DNA of 64,000 bases from assembly GCF_016859285.1 (NCBI RefSeq), contig NC_053422.1, positions 8,929,501 to 8,993,500 on the forward strand, read 5' to 3'. Below the pieces are notes generated by a model. The model worked only from the letters and a program-made list of their open reading frames with translations. It had not been told where the DNA came from and did not search any database. How positions within the stretch are numbered: the first letter of the stretch is position 1; each line of letters opens with the position of its first letter. Source of the stretch: Xiphias gladius. Taxonomy: Eukaryota > Chordata > Actinopteri > Istiophoriformes > Xiphiidae. Positions 27,001-48,559 of the stretch are shown here, piece after piece. Position numbers and translations under genes: made by a program.

Positions 27001-30000
27001 GATTTTGTTTTGTTTTATAGACATCTGAAAGCTTCTCCTCTGGCTCACCTGTCTCTATTTCTCAAGTTAACTATTGGTCTATCACTGCCCCATATTCTCT
27101 TTTCCTCTCCTTTCTCTTCCCATTCTTCAACCCTGGCTCTCTTCTAGTTGAGGGGGAGGAAGAGATGAAGATAACTCTTCTCCAGAAGAAGCGTAACCAG
27201 CTGGCCGGCTACTGTAAGCTGGTCATTTACGGAGTGCTGGACCTCACCGCCGCCACCGACGTCTTCAAGCACTACAGCAAGGTGGAGATGGGGATAGGGG
27301 CTTAAAGGGATAGTTTGTTTTTTTTTAACCTAGCATATTACACATACATAATGTATAATGTATATATACGCGTATTCATATTCATTGACTGGCTGTGTGT
27401 CACAGTTGTTTGCATATTTAAGCAAACTAGTTAAATTAGTTTAGAAATAGCTAAATTAATAGTTCAGTTAGACCGTCATTCTTTGGCGATATTAAATGGG
27501 TTAGGAAACAGTTTGTCAAACATAAAAAATTGGTAACAGAGATGATGTGTAAGAGAGTGGAGGAGGGTGAGAAAATCTGTTTTACAACCAGTTAGGTGCT
27601 AAGAATGAGTCAGAAGAACAGTGGTTAAAGGAAGCTCGGATGACAAGAACGAAGTGTATTTTTTTTTTTTTTTTTTCATTTTTAGACGTCTAGCCAGCCA
27701 TGTTAATTAAATAGACTAATGATCATAACTGAAGTTTTTTTTCCTCCCTCTCTTTTCCGGTTTGCTCCAGTACTTTAAAGACTTTGGTGACATCATTAAA
27801 GAGACTGTGAGCAAGAGCAAGCTCATCAATCCTGTACAGAGCGCCAGGACAGTCTGTTTGAGCCTACAGCAGGTGTGCACTTGTTAAAACCTTAATAATA
27901 ATGTTAATGATGAGACCGCCTGAGAATTATTATTATTTATATTTATTTTTTTAATATATTGATTGTAAAGTGTGATGGCAATGAACTTTTAGTGAATACA
28001 TGACATATATACCTTCCACAGGGAATTTGTAATTTGAAAACTGTCATTAGTTATGATGATAGTACTAAAGCTGCATCACACTAAAAACATCATTACTGAA
28101 TGTTGTTTTCTCTTTTGATAGTTTTGTTGTTTCACATCTTTTTGATTGTCACAAATTTGTTAGCTGATTGTGGAGCTTTGTTTTTATCATTTCATAATCG
28201 CAATGTTCTGATGACGACTGTGCTTTTTACATATATAAGGGAACATTTTTGCACTGAAAAACAGCAGCTACCAAGACCTAACAGATCTTTGTGTGTGTAT
28301 TTAACAAAACATGCATCTTCCGCTAATACATATAAACAAAACAATTGAGCAAAAAAAGTTAAAATATTATAAAGAACTTCTATATGCTTTCAAATAACAT
28401 TTAAGATGAAAATTTTCAGATGAACTGTATACTGAAAATAAGAATAACTTACCTATAGTTTATCCTAAAAGAGGATAAACTGTTGATGTATCTAAAAAAA
28501 TAAAAATAAAAAACAGGATATGCAAGGATGAGTTTTACAAACATTTACTTCTAAAAAGGTAAATTTATCGTTTTTAAGCGAGTTGCTTTATTTCTACATG
28601 TGGAAAATGTCCACATATGTTACATTACATTAGCTGTTAGCTGCCCCAAAGGTAGATGTGCATCCTCAATTGGTTGTAAATGGCAATGTATGTATTTACA
28701 ATCTTTTTACTATATTAGTAACATTTGGATTGCGCATATTCATTTTCTTTAATAGTCAGTTCAGTGTTTCATGATGCAAACTTCTTATTTGATTCTCCAA
28801 GTAAATTAAAACCGGCGCTTGAATTGCGTAGAGGTATTTTTTAACCTTGCCCAAACAAGTGGAACAGTCTGTCCATATCTATAGAACTGTCTGAATATCG
28901 TTCCTTTCGCGTAACATGTTTACACAAAGTCATGTTTGTGCGTATTCAGCTGTTCTCAGAGATGCTTACGGAGGACCATAGCAGGCAGGATCTCCGTGAG
29001 ATTAGAGACTTGGCCAAGAGGCTCGCCATGAGCTTTGGCATCGATCTTCATCGTGTCCGCAAACCACTGGTGGCCCTGCACATGTGAGTAAAACACATGC
29101 CTATGACAAACGCATACAGACCAGATGTGTGAGGTCCTCACTCAGTTTATTAAATTTTGATTTTTACCATTTCACTTTACCAAGTGCAGTTTTTCAGCTC
29201 TTGGGGGCTGCAGTAGCTCAGTAAAAGAAATAGATAGAGGAAATGTGTGTTGCAGGAGACCTGACATGACAATTAACTCAGGTGGTGATGAATCGCCACA
29301 TTTGAAGGGTGTAAATTAAACATTACGTTTAGTACAGTATTATTTCTTTTAACATTATAGTTCATTCTATGTTATAAATGTTTTTATGTTAGAGCTGATG
29401 CGTGTGTTGTGTTTGCTCTCAGGGACGGTATACGTTTTGCGTTTCGCGACCCACAGGAGGGAGCGGAGCAGCTTCCGAATATGGCCTTCTTGGAGATTCT
29501 CAGCGAGTTCAGTTTTAAGCTGCTGCAACAGGACCGCGCCCAGCTGTGAGAAACTAAAACACACAAAAACGTGAACTGTCAGAAGGGAAGGTTAATTGGC
29601 TGAATCCAGTGCCAATGTTTTAGCTAATTTCTCTATTATTATTCAGTAGAGGTACGTAAGTTATTCCAGAAACGCCCCAAAGGAAATGGATTTTGTACCT
29701 TTTTGACAACGGGGGGGGTCAATTTTCTGATTTAAGAAACTTTAAATTCTCAGTCTTTCTTGTGTAATAACAGCAAGCAAGTATATACAGATATACACAG
29801 AGTAAAATAAATGTATTCAATACTGAAATTTCTTGTCAGTAGTGCAGAAGTGGGATTGGAGCACTCATATTCCAAACTGTAGGCTAAAGCTGCTGAAGCA
29901 AGCTTTTTATGTATTGAAATAAGCTTTTTGTTAAAAAAATAATTCTAACAGTAATGTTTATACATTTATTCCTTAAATTTCTCTATAGGTTCTGTGTTAA

Positions 30001-32485
30001 TGGTTGAACTGGATCAAAATCGATTCACCATAATTTACGGAAACCTGCACAAACCGAGCCACTAAACACAAACAAAGGCTTCCTTGGTCTTTGTCCTCAT
30101 CCCTCTGTCGCTGTCGTCCCCTCCCAGGGCTGCATTGTTGAAATCAGAGTGTCCCAGTGCTGCCCTCTCCTGGCCCTCGGTCAGACTGTATCAGCGTTCT
30201 TTGGAGGTTCGCACCCCTTCCAGACCCAGAGAGCATGAGGAGAGAGGTGATGCTGTCTCCTCACATGAAACTCCTGTAGCTAAACGCAAGAGGACCACTG
30301 CTCGGGGTGAGATGGTCACACATGCTATGCAAAAAACCCTGTGTATGGATACACTGTGCACATAACCAGTAATACTTGAAAAGGTGTTATATGAATGATT
30401 TTGGAATGATGTAGGAAAATGATGTCTTTGATTCCCTTTTTAAAGGTACGTCCCTGAACCAATGATTATTTTCATTAATGATTACTCTTTCTACCATTCG
30501 TGGTTTAATTGTAAAGGAAAATAGTTTTTAAAAAATGCCGATCACAAGTTCGCCCAAGGTGACATCTTCAGATTCCCTTTTATATCCAACAAACAGTTCA
30601 AATTCAAAGGTGTTCAATTTGCAATGATATGAAACAGAGAAAAACTGCATTTCTCATATTCATAATCTTGAACTGGTGATTGAGTTATGACTGAAATGAT
30701 TGATCTCTTATTAAAATTGTTGTCAGTTTTCTTTTGTCTGGGTAATTAACCCCTAACCTTGTCAGTGCTAATGTGTTTGTGAATCCATTGGACTGTATCA
30801 TATCTGTCATTTAGTGTTGACTTTGTAAAACAAATACAATAAAAATGAAAATACAGTGAACAAAATGTTATAGTTAATAACCTCCTCTAGTGACTTGTGT
30901 GTCCTTCAGGTTCAGTGTCCAGCACCACCAGAGGATCCTGGTTGGACAGCAGCAGTATCAACAGCAGACTTCACACCCCAGCCCTCACCTCTACTGTCCA
31001 GAGACAGCCAGCCAAGAAGCTGGCCTCCAGAAAACCCACAGCACTAGAGTCTGATATCGGCAGCGGCTTAAATGAGCCGGAGTCCGAGGATGAATTCTCC
31101 TCGGGGTAAGTTGAATTTTATCATCAACACGTCTGAAGAATCTACTATGTCTTTTGCCAGGGGTTGGTTACTTTCTGTCAGTCTCCGCCAAGAGTCGACT
31201 ACTCCCTGTTATGTCCTAAATCAACAAATTGTGCAGTGTTGTGTGGCAAAGGGCTGGCTGTTTTTTTTTCAACATCAACCGTCACCCCGAGGAAAAAAAA
31301 AAAAAAAATTCCACAAGGCGATGTTGCAAACATAAAAATTTTGTGACTTGATGACTGAAGGTCTTGCTGATAAAATATTTATTTTTGTTTAAATAAAGTT
31401 GTATACAATTCATTTTCCTCATCCGTTAACACGTATTCAAATAGATGCAGATACAGTAGGTAGATAGAAACAGTATGTAGATGTAGAAAGAAAAAAAGAG
31501 GGAAGAAAGGAGGGTTTAACAGGTGCTTTGAACAATTTACCAGCCAGCTAAAATTTGTACTAGCTTGAGCCTCAGACTTCATGGCTGCCAAAATTTACCT
31601 GCTGCCATTCTCCAGGCCCCAGATGCGAAAGGTGAAGCAGATCAAACGACGCCAGCTGTCCTCCAGCCAGACTGGCCCCAATTTGGATCAGCAAGACCTG
31701 AACTCCCACCTCACCTTGTAAGACTGATCTGAAAGGGGGATACAAACGGTGCCATGCCAGAGTACTTGTCTCATGTCACAATAGCTATTATCATCCAAGA
31801 ATAATTGATAAAAATCGTTCTGTGTGTGTGATTCACAGGCTGTCCTTGATTGAAGATGACACTGCAGAAAGAGGGGAGGCGGAGATTGAGGATTATGAAA
31901 GTGACCGTGAATCTGCATATACACTGGTAAAAACAAAACATCTTGGCACAAATTACACACTCATACACATCAGGTATAGTACTTGTCATTAATGAGTCAG
32001 CTTTGAATCCTGTATTTTTCTATATAATCCTGAAATTTTGGCTTTAACATACAGATTTGATTAGATTTGTGTATTTTTGTCATTCTCTCAAATCTGCGTT
32101 TTCAGTTTAAGTAGCAACATGTATTACGCTGTTTTGCCACTGTGTTGGATCAGGGCAACTGAGCTACAGTTGAATTGATGCCCATTAAAATACATGATAC
32201 TTTTTTACCAGCAGAGTATAATGAATAAAGCACAAATAAATTCAGGATTTGTGGAGGCTGTGTCCATTTCTGATGCAAGAGGTATGAAGTATACATATTT
32301 TGACAGTGACTCTAGTGAAATAGTATTCCAGTTTGTGGGAGTTTTCTTGACTTGATTTTTTTTTTTTTGTAATTTCAAGATGAAGGACTACATTCCTGGC
32401 AAGCTCAAACTTTCATCCTGTTTTTGCTCTACAGCCCTCCACTCGTCACACTTCAGCCAGTGTCCTTGATGAGCTCTTTGATTGA
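11627..32485 (+). CDS. stag3: Cohesin subunit SA-3 (STAG3), complete
   Basis: Meiosis-specific stromal-antigen subunit of cohesin, which binds the kleisin and supports sister cohesion and the chromosome axis. I can build 31 coding exons: 11627-11655, 12419-12515, 12821-13048, 13937-14033, 14357-14433, 14815-15019, 15749-15900, 16810-17007, 17419-17517, 18082-18161, 19054-19161, 19494-19590, 20282-20384, 20567-20670, 21446-21538, 21838-21930, 22951-23151, 23685-23752, 23860-23947, 24457-24537, 25691-25783, 26400-26568, 27148-27281, 27771-27872, 28950-29083, 29423-29545, 30128-30306, 30910-31105, 31616-31717, 31839-31926, 32435-32485. They encode 1,222 residues in one frame; human STAG3 is about 1,225. 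The STAG domain holds [10 protein letters not shown] and QSCGCKG. The stromalin-conservative domain begins near residue 311 at [17 protein letters not shown]. The tail is basic, then acidic. STAG3 rather than STAG1/2 is chosen on length, divergence and the gpc2 neighbour. Confidence 0.93.
15711..15737. repeat. Poly(T) tract before stag3 exon 7
   Basis: A run of T lies a few bases before the exon 7 acceptor (AATGTATTTAG at 15748). It serves as the pyrimidine tract and may vary in length. Confidence 0.9.
18025..18076. repeat. (TG)26 microsatellite abutting the stag3 exon 10 acceptor
   Basis: Twenty-six TG units end in TTTAG directly before exon 10, which starts at 18082. There is no ordinary pyrimidine tract between the repeat and the acceptor. 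Confidence 0.95.
20058..20078. repeat. Poly(T) tract, stag3 intron 12
   Basis: A homopolymer T run with a short TTATTTATTTTATTTATTTA and CTTACTTACTTACTT region following at 20120-20160. It is simple sequence with no coding signal. Confidence 0.9.
25804..26140. mobile_element. Foldback MITE-like element in stag3 intron 21
   Basis: The left arm begins GTAACACTTTACTTTAAGCC. The reverse complement of the right arm begins GTAACGTAAAACTTTAAGTC. Both then continue through a C-rich block, CTATTTAGCATTTGTAAGCAG / CTATTTAACATTTATAAACAG. Further in, TAAGTGTTTATTA and TATTTGTCAGCAA occur on both arms. The element is therefore one long imperfect palindrome of about 337 bp with a short centre near 25920-25990. 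There is no transposase frame, so it would have been mobilised in trans. Confidence 0.8.
30458..30690 (+). repeat. Diverged teleost interspersed repeat, copy 1 (stag3 intron 27)
   Basis: Contains AATGATTATTTTCATTAATG, then AAAATGCCGATCACAAG, CCCAAGGTGACATCTTCA, CAACAAACAGTTCAAA and GATATGAAACAGAGAAAA, in the order I recall for a very common teleost element. Two more diverged copies occur in this window. The family name is not asserted. Confidence 0.6.
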
Positions 32486-33590
32486 GGGCACGGAGACCTG
32501 GATCATCTAGGGAACAGTTCTTTTTGATGAATACACTCAACTCTACTGTGTTTTTTTTTTTTTGGTTTCAAAACATTCGAGTGTACTAGATATTAGGGCC
32601 ATCAGTTCTTCTACATGACCCCTTACTGAGTTCACCTATCAGTTCAACTTTAAGTCAATTGGAGGGAAAAAGAGGCAAAAAATTGATTATGAAGTCTGGA
32701 GACAAAAACTAACATAATTCACTGTTAGGAGTGTTTGTGTTTGGAACACACAGAGAAGCAGTTCTGATATTAAAGTCTTAAGAAAAATTCCAAATGGTTA
32801 AAAGGAAATGTTATGTTGAGGTTTCGTATGATCCCTGTTTGCTGACAACAAGCTGAAAGTCTTGTACTGCTGTTGACAGCACCTTTTGTTTTTGAACATT
32901 GTTAATTTAATGTTTATTAAAAGATGCTTAATTGAGCACGCTTAATTTTGTTTTTGTTTTTTTTGTTTGTTCGTTTGTTTGCTTTGTCTGTTTTTGTTTA
33001 TTTTTCAAGAACTTTTTGGGGGAAATGAGATCAAAATGCCAGGAGTGAGTAAATGGCACAGCACAGGAGAAATAGGAAACAGACTCAGAGCTTGCTACAA
33101 TAACCATTTGCGAGATGTGAGCTGTGAAAAAGTGGTGGTTACTATGTACAGAGTTACGCAGGTGCCTAAACTTCTGCACATGCCACAAGTACTGTTTAAT
33201 TTTACAGTGCATTAACAGTACAGTATATTTTTTTCCTGTTTCAATGTACAGTGCATTAACATTTGAAGACAGGCTCACTTTTAATGTCTCGTACATGTTA
33301 GGGGTCATGTTTTACTTATTTTCTCCAAAACCTTTGCACACAAGTTCATCTGTAAACAGTATGTAACAAGGTCCTGTTTGTTAGCGTTTACATGAGCCAC
33401 GCATTTACATTGGTATGTGTTGTAGATTTATTACAGATTATGTAAAAGTTAGGATTACAATTAAAGTGAAATCTTCTGCTTTCATCTCGGGGCCAAATAT
33501 TTTAGCTGTAGGGTCAGATTTGGCCCGGGGCCGCTATTTGCCACCGCTGGCCTACAGTGTCTCGGTTCAGGTTCAGCCCGGGGTCACTCG
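32486..33590. other. Intergenic: stag3 3' UTR and spacer
   Basis: AT-rich DNA holding the stag3 3' UTR. ATTAAA occurs at 32770 and in TTATTAAAAG near 32911, but I cannot say which ends the transcript. A T/G-rich simple stretch lies at 32946-33006. A GC-rich hAT-like scrap (GGGCCGCTATTTGCCACC) lies near 33526. No gene is seen. Confidence 0.5.
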
Positions 33591-33602
33591 GTTGTACGAA
33601 AT

Positions 33603-33765
33603 CCAATCATCGCCGTTCGCGCCATTCCTGACAAACAGGGCGGAAGTTGGACGAGCCACGTGACGCATAATCACTAGCAACTTTCGCGCCACCACAAAAT
33701 CCCGCCTCTCCCCGCGGAAAGAAGCGACGCGATTGGCCGCCGGAGACGTCAGACTCGCGCCACTT
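33603..33765 (+). promoter_or_regulatory. Putative mcm7 promoter: E2F-like sites, E-box, CCAAT boxes
   Basis: CpG-rich DNA 165-330 bp before the mcm7 ATG. It holds CCAAT (33603), TTCGCGCC (33616), the E-box CACGTG (33657-33662), TTTCGCGCC (33682-33690), an inverted CCAAT (ATTGG, 33732) and CTCGCGCC (near 33755). E2F and MYC-type control of MCM genes is established in other vertebrates. Use of these particular sites is inferred. Confidence 0.65.
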
Positions 33766-33928
33766 CTTGCACCGCGACCGAGGAGAAACTCAAGCTGAAA
33801 GTGAATGAATACAGGTCTCCGGTGTTGGTGAAGCAGCTAAACCGTAAATCCAAGCTGCACTTTTTTTCGTCGGTGCCGTTAGGATTTCGATATCACGTCG
33901 CCTCACCTGAGGGTCCACGTCTGCAGCC

Positions 33929-44134
<10,206 letters not shown>

Positions 44135-44526
44135 AGAAGCGGGGACACGTCTTCATGCACGCTGTGTCTCAGCCACCTGAGGGGAAAACTCTTTATTGTG
44201 GGTTTTCAACAGACTTGTATTGGTGCTCTTTACTTTTCCTCCTCCAGCATTTTGTAAGACAAGTCAAGCAGAACATGGACTTTTTTTTTTTTTTTTTTTT
44301 TTTTTTAAGAATTCCTGCTGTTTGGAGATTCATAGCGCTTTTTATGTTTAAGACTCACTCAAGTAAATCGCTTGTAAATATGTGTCAGAACTTGGTATTG
44401 TGCTATCCAAAGTTTAGAGCTTAAAGTTTCCAGCTGAAGTTCAGCATTTCTGTACATTTTATACTTTTGTAATTCTAATCCGGCAAGATAGATTAACATT
44501 GAGCCTTGTATTGTGTCAATAGTTAT

Positions 44527-44532
44527 AATAAA
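44527..44532 (+). promoter_or_regulatory. mcm7 polyadenylation signal
   Basis: AATAAA lies 393 bp after the mcm7 stop codon and is followed by T/GT-rich DNA. The implied 3' UTR is about 410 nt and includes a T run at 44281-44306. Confidence 0.8.
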
Positions 44533-44689
44533 TTGATGGTTCAATACTATGCTGTATTTGGCTCATTTTGCTACCTGTGTGCACATGAAATGGGATGAAA
44601 AATCACAATCCCCCCTGAACACCTGGTTTCTTACTAGAGCAGCTGCTTTGAGCTTTCACACGTCTTGCTTGTAAAAACATGCAAACATA

Positions 44690-44830
44690 GGGTTGCAACT
44701 AACCATTATTTTCACTATCTTAGTCCATAAAATGGTGAAAAATGCCCTTTGCATCTACTTTAAGCCCAAGGTCTCGTCTTCAAGTGGCTCGTTTGTCCGA
44801 CACAGTTCATCAAACAAGACCAAGACAGTA
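44690..44830 (+). repeat. Diverged teleost interspersed repeat, copy 2
   Basis: Begins GGGTTGCAACTAACCATTAT, then ATAAAATGGTGAAAAATGCCC, CCCAAGGTCTCGTCTTCAAG and TTTGTCCGACACAG. This is the same element as the copy in stag3 intron 27, in the same orientation. Confidence 0.65.
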
Positions 44831-45960
44831 GTGGAAGAAGTGTTGATGCTCGGTAAAGGCAAAATCAAGCTGTAGAAATATTCCATTAGAAGTCCGGCAT
44901 TGGAAAGGTTCATTAGAGGTTTCATCAGTAGAAAGAAAGTACTTAAAGGATCAAAAGTAATCAAAGGAAAAACCCATCAACATTATACAATTATAACTAT
45001 TTCATTATTGCTGATGCATTAATGTGTGCAGCATTTTGATGTTGTAGTTGGTCATGGTGGAGCTAATTTGAACTACTTTGAAGGTAATTTAATCTATCCA
45101 ACATAATGGTGCATCTCGCGTAAGAGAATCACGTTAGAAGAAGCCGAAACTAGATGTTTGTCGTGTCAATTAAACCTTTTCAATGATTTCTCATCACTTT
45201 TTGTGTCACCTCAATGCTCCTAAAATGTTTTGTCCAATTGCAAAAGCTGGCATAAAATGGATTACTCTAGCTGTATTTGTTGCGTACTCCCAGGCCACTT
45301 CTGTAGTGTATAACACTGTGAATGCCATGTATCATCACAGTTCACACTAGGTTGTTCTGCATTGGTGAAAAAAAAAAAAAATACTTTCCAAGTTGGATGG
45401 GAACCCTGGGACTGCGCTTCAGCTCATAAACATGCAGTATTTGAATGACATGTCCCAGGTTTTGTATGAATGCAGTCATAGTCAATTTTTGAGGCAACTT
45501 AAATTTAATAATGGACATACCAAAACAAAAAAGGCAGCTTCCTTTTTTTTTTTTTTAAATGAGTTGATAGTTCCGTCCTTCCAGTCACAGAACAGTTAGA
45601 AAAAGCAGGTGTTCTCTGGGTAAAAAAAATAACAGCCTTTAGGAGCTGAGAGCGTTATAGAAATCTCGTAACAACTCATTATAAACGTTCAAGGCTGTGC
45701 TGGTTGCCCTATATCATTTTTTTTTATTTTTGGCTGAGATATTGTGCTAGTAGGCAGCATTTTCCCCCACGGTTGCAGTTGTCCCAGCAGGTGATGCCTT
45801 TTTCCTTCCAGACTTAATGGGGAGTTTCCATTTGAAGTCTGCTCTCTTTATGGCTTTGCCACTCAGGTCCAGGGGCTTTTTTATTCTTAATTGGCGCCAA
45901 AGGCCCCATATTAAACGGTATTAAAGAGAGAGGTGGGAGCAAGAATTTGCTCTCAAAGAT
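44831..45960. other. Intergenic spacer upstream of actinodin
   Basis: About 1.1 kb without an exon-like frame. Poly-A/T runs occur at 45367-45380 and 45544-45557. Upstream control of the actinodin gene could lie here, but I see no motif that proves it. Confidence 0.4.
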
Positions 45961-46018
45961 CTGGTGAAATCCTATTGGACAGGAGATAAAGTTTCAGCGT
46001 GACGGACGCCGAGACCTG

Positions 46019-46025
46019 TATTTAA
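46019..46025 (+). promoter_or_regulatory. TATA-like box of the actinodin gene
   Basis: TATTTAA lies about 25-30 bp before a likely start site near 46048. An inverted CCAAT (ATTGG) occurs near 45974. The transcript would include a short noncoding exon ending at 46070 (GAGCCAG before GTGAGT). Confidence 0.55.
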
Positions 46026-46047
46026 CACACACAGCCCTGTTAGTCCA

Positions 46048-48267
46048 GTGAAGACAGCCTCCTGAGCCAGGTGAGTAAAACATGGACTGGTGTGGTTGTG
46101 GTGTTCACAATGTTGGATCATTCAACTACAAACAGGATCTTATTCAGTTCCCTGTTGACTCCATCTTTTGTAGCTGCTTTTTTTTTTAATTATTATATTC
46201 CATGGTGACATGATAGAATTATAGGTTGACCTGGAGACATAATGTTTCTTCTTCATGCATTTGCACTCATGAGTACACATCGAGATGAATGTCTTTTTTT
46301 GTTTTATGTAAAGCATTAGTTTAACAAGTTTGCAAATCTCTTACAGGTCTTTCATTTCAGTAAGAAAAGGAAGTAGAGGACCAAGAATTTGCACATATAC
46401 CCTCTAATACTTGTCTTTCTCTGTGAACAGTGGTATATAAATATTGTAATATTAGTTTTTGCAAGCTAACAATTTATATTTTAAAAGTAAAATAGCAACT
46501 TCTTTTGTCAAATGAAACATACTGCGCATCTTGCAGGGGTTCAAGATGATTTCCACATTATGGCTGGGGGGGGCTCTCTGCTGCCTGACACTGCTCCCAG
46601 GTTAGTTCTGATTTCTTCATTGTGCAACTGCTACATCACCAATGTCTCAAATTTTTGGGAGATTGACCTCCAACAAATAATTTGTTTCCTCTTCCAGGGC
46701 TGCTGGAGTCCAAATCATTACTGAATGCCATCAAGCAGGAAGGTAACTGCAGACCTTAAATCCCTTTTCAGTTCAAAATTCCGCTCTCTGTCCAGGTGTG
46801 CAACTCTACTGCACTTTAAGCACTTTTTAGAAGGACTGAAAAAGTTGACGACTCCTGTTTTAACAGAAATGGTTCCTGTAGGTCACGTTAACATCGACTC
46901 CGAGAAAGCAAACGGCTACCTGACTCACTCCAGACCGAAGCGTAACGTTGACCCGAGGTGGTACATGGGAAACCCAGACTTCCAGGCTTATTACAGATAC
47001 TACAGCAGCATCGGCCACACCGAGGGGGTAAGAGACCAACACCCTGGATTAAAAAAAAAAAAAAATCCATATGCTACATTTAAAGATATGATTCTTTATG
47101 AATGAGTAAGCGTACACATTCTCATTCTGGGTGATGCCCTTGAGATTCACACCTGAAAGTCTGACTTCTGTAATGAAGCGGGATTTTCCCTTTGTAAATG
47201 CAGTGACTTTGGACGGTAAAGTCCGTATCTACGGACTCAGACACCTGGTTCCAGAAGCTGTGAAATACCTCACAGTCTTTTGTTACTTTCACTGTACAGT
47301 CAAAGGAGATTCGTGTGACTTTTGGGCTTCCTGTTGTGAAACAAAGAAAAAAAAAAAAAGAAAAACTCCATACCCCTGTAAAATTAGAAAATATTTTATT
47401 TTTCATAATCCCCACATTTAACTTCCATCGCTACAGTATCGTCTCTTTGTTTGTTCCCCCTCTCAGCTCTATGAGATCGACAAACTGCGGATGCTCTACC
47501 AGCAGATGAGGTACCTGGAGCACACCTACGGCCCCAACGCCTCCTATTTCCAGAACAAGCTGGGGTTGCCAATGATGCCGACGTGTGACCCCGCTACAGA
47601 CAAGAAGTGCAAAGTTGTTCCTCTTCCACCTCCCATGAAAGGGGTCCCGAAGCCCACGCCGCCCCCAGCGACCGCTCCCCCTCTTCCTCCTGCTCCATCC
47701 ATTTCCCAGGCTGACGTGCTGTACCTGTGCAACAGGAAGGACCCCCTCTGCAAGCCCCACATCGTCTACCTGCCCAGCGGCGCCGTGCCCGTGCTCTGCG
47801 ACCCCCGCTACCACCCCCACTGCACCCCCCAGAAGGCTGCACCGGCCCCCGTGGCAGTGCCTGAGCCTCCTCCGCCTCCACCAAAGAAGTCAGCCCCACC
47901 TCCGCCTCCACCAGTCCTCGTCAAGAAGTCTCCCCCTGCCCCCATCCGCATCTTCAAGGGCATGGAGTACGACTGTGACCCCTACTGGGACCCGGACTGC
48001 CTGATTGACCACCCACCCAGGCCTATGAAAGGGAAGATTGTGGTCCCGCCACCACCACCGCCTCCTGTGGAGGAGGAGGAGGAGGAGGAGCAGCCTGTGG
48101 AGGAGCCAGTACCTCCTGCGCCCGTGGCGAAGAAATTAACCTTCTACCCTCACCCTCACTACTACCCCATGCCCTACGATCCCAGGGATGATCTGTACGA
48201 CCCGGCCCGCTTCAAGTACCCGGAGCCCGCTGATGCTGCTGATGAGCCCGTGGAGGACAGTCAGTAA
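46048..48267 (+). CDS. Actinodin family protein (fin-fold actinotrichia component), complete
   Basis: Actinodins are secreted structural proteins of actinotrichia, the rigid fibrils of fish fin folds. A likely noncoding exon ends at 46070. Coding exons are 46546-46600 (exon begins 46537), 46698-46742, 46867-47027 and 47467-48267, giving 353 residues. The ATG opens a signal peptide ([19 protein letters not shown]). Residues 56-59 are RPKR, a possible convertase site, followed by [14 protein letters not shown]. The last exon carries four spaced cysteine pairs: C127-C135 (CDPATDKKC), C175-C182 (CNRKDPLC), C198-C206 (CDPRYHPHC) and C257-C265 (CDPYWDPDC). Proline-rich linkers and an acidic (E)n run separate them, and the end is Tyr/Pro-rich. 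This cysteine repeat is the family hallmark. Paralogue number is not resolved. A polyadenylation signal is at 48554. Confidence 0.88.
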
Positions 48268-48553
48268 AACATCCAGGATGTGTCGGAGGAAAGGCGTTTG
48301 ATTGAAAACATCCGCAAGACTTTGATTAAAAACATCTAAGCTGCACACTTTCCATATTTTGGGGTGTTTTTACCTTGTGGCTTCCCTGCAAGTGTACTGT
48401 CACAGACAACAGCCTGTGCCTAGGCATCGACAAGTTGCATTGTTTGCTTAAACCTTGTTCAATTGACGACTTAATGTATTTACCATCACTGTCAGCATGT
48501 GTACAAGCAGTCAACACAAGCATGTCATGCAAATGATTTTTGAGTAATGACAT

Positions 48554-48559
48554 AATAAA
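48554..48559 (+). promoter_or_regulatory. Actinodin polyadenylation signal
   Basis: AATAAA lies 287 bp after the stop codon. The convergent cops6 signal is about 520 bp further on, so the two transcripts probably do not overlap. Confidence 0.75.

Noticed and set aside
28457-28483. Small palindrome AGTTTATCCT...AGGATAAACT in stag3 intron 24
   Set aside because: A 10-bp stem in AT-rich DNA is likely by chance and has no associated feature.
11627-32485. STAG1 or STAG2 as the identity
   Set aside because: These mitotic paralogues are much more conserved and differ in the tail. Length, sequence and the gpc2 neighbour fit STAG3.
47431-47911. Long minus-strand frames antisense to the actinodin last exon
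   Set aside because: Gly/Ala/Arg-rich shadows of a proline-rich, GC-rich exon.
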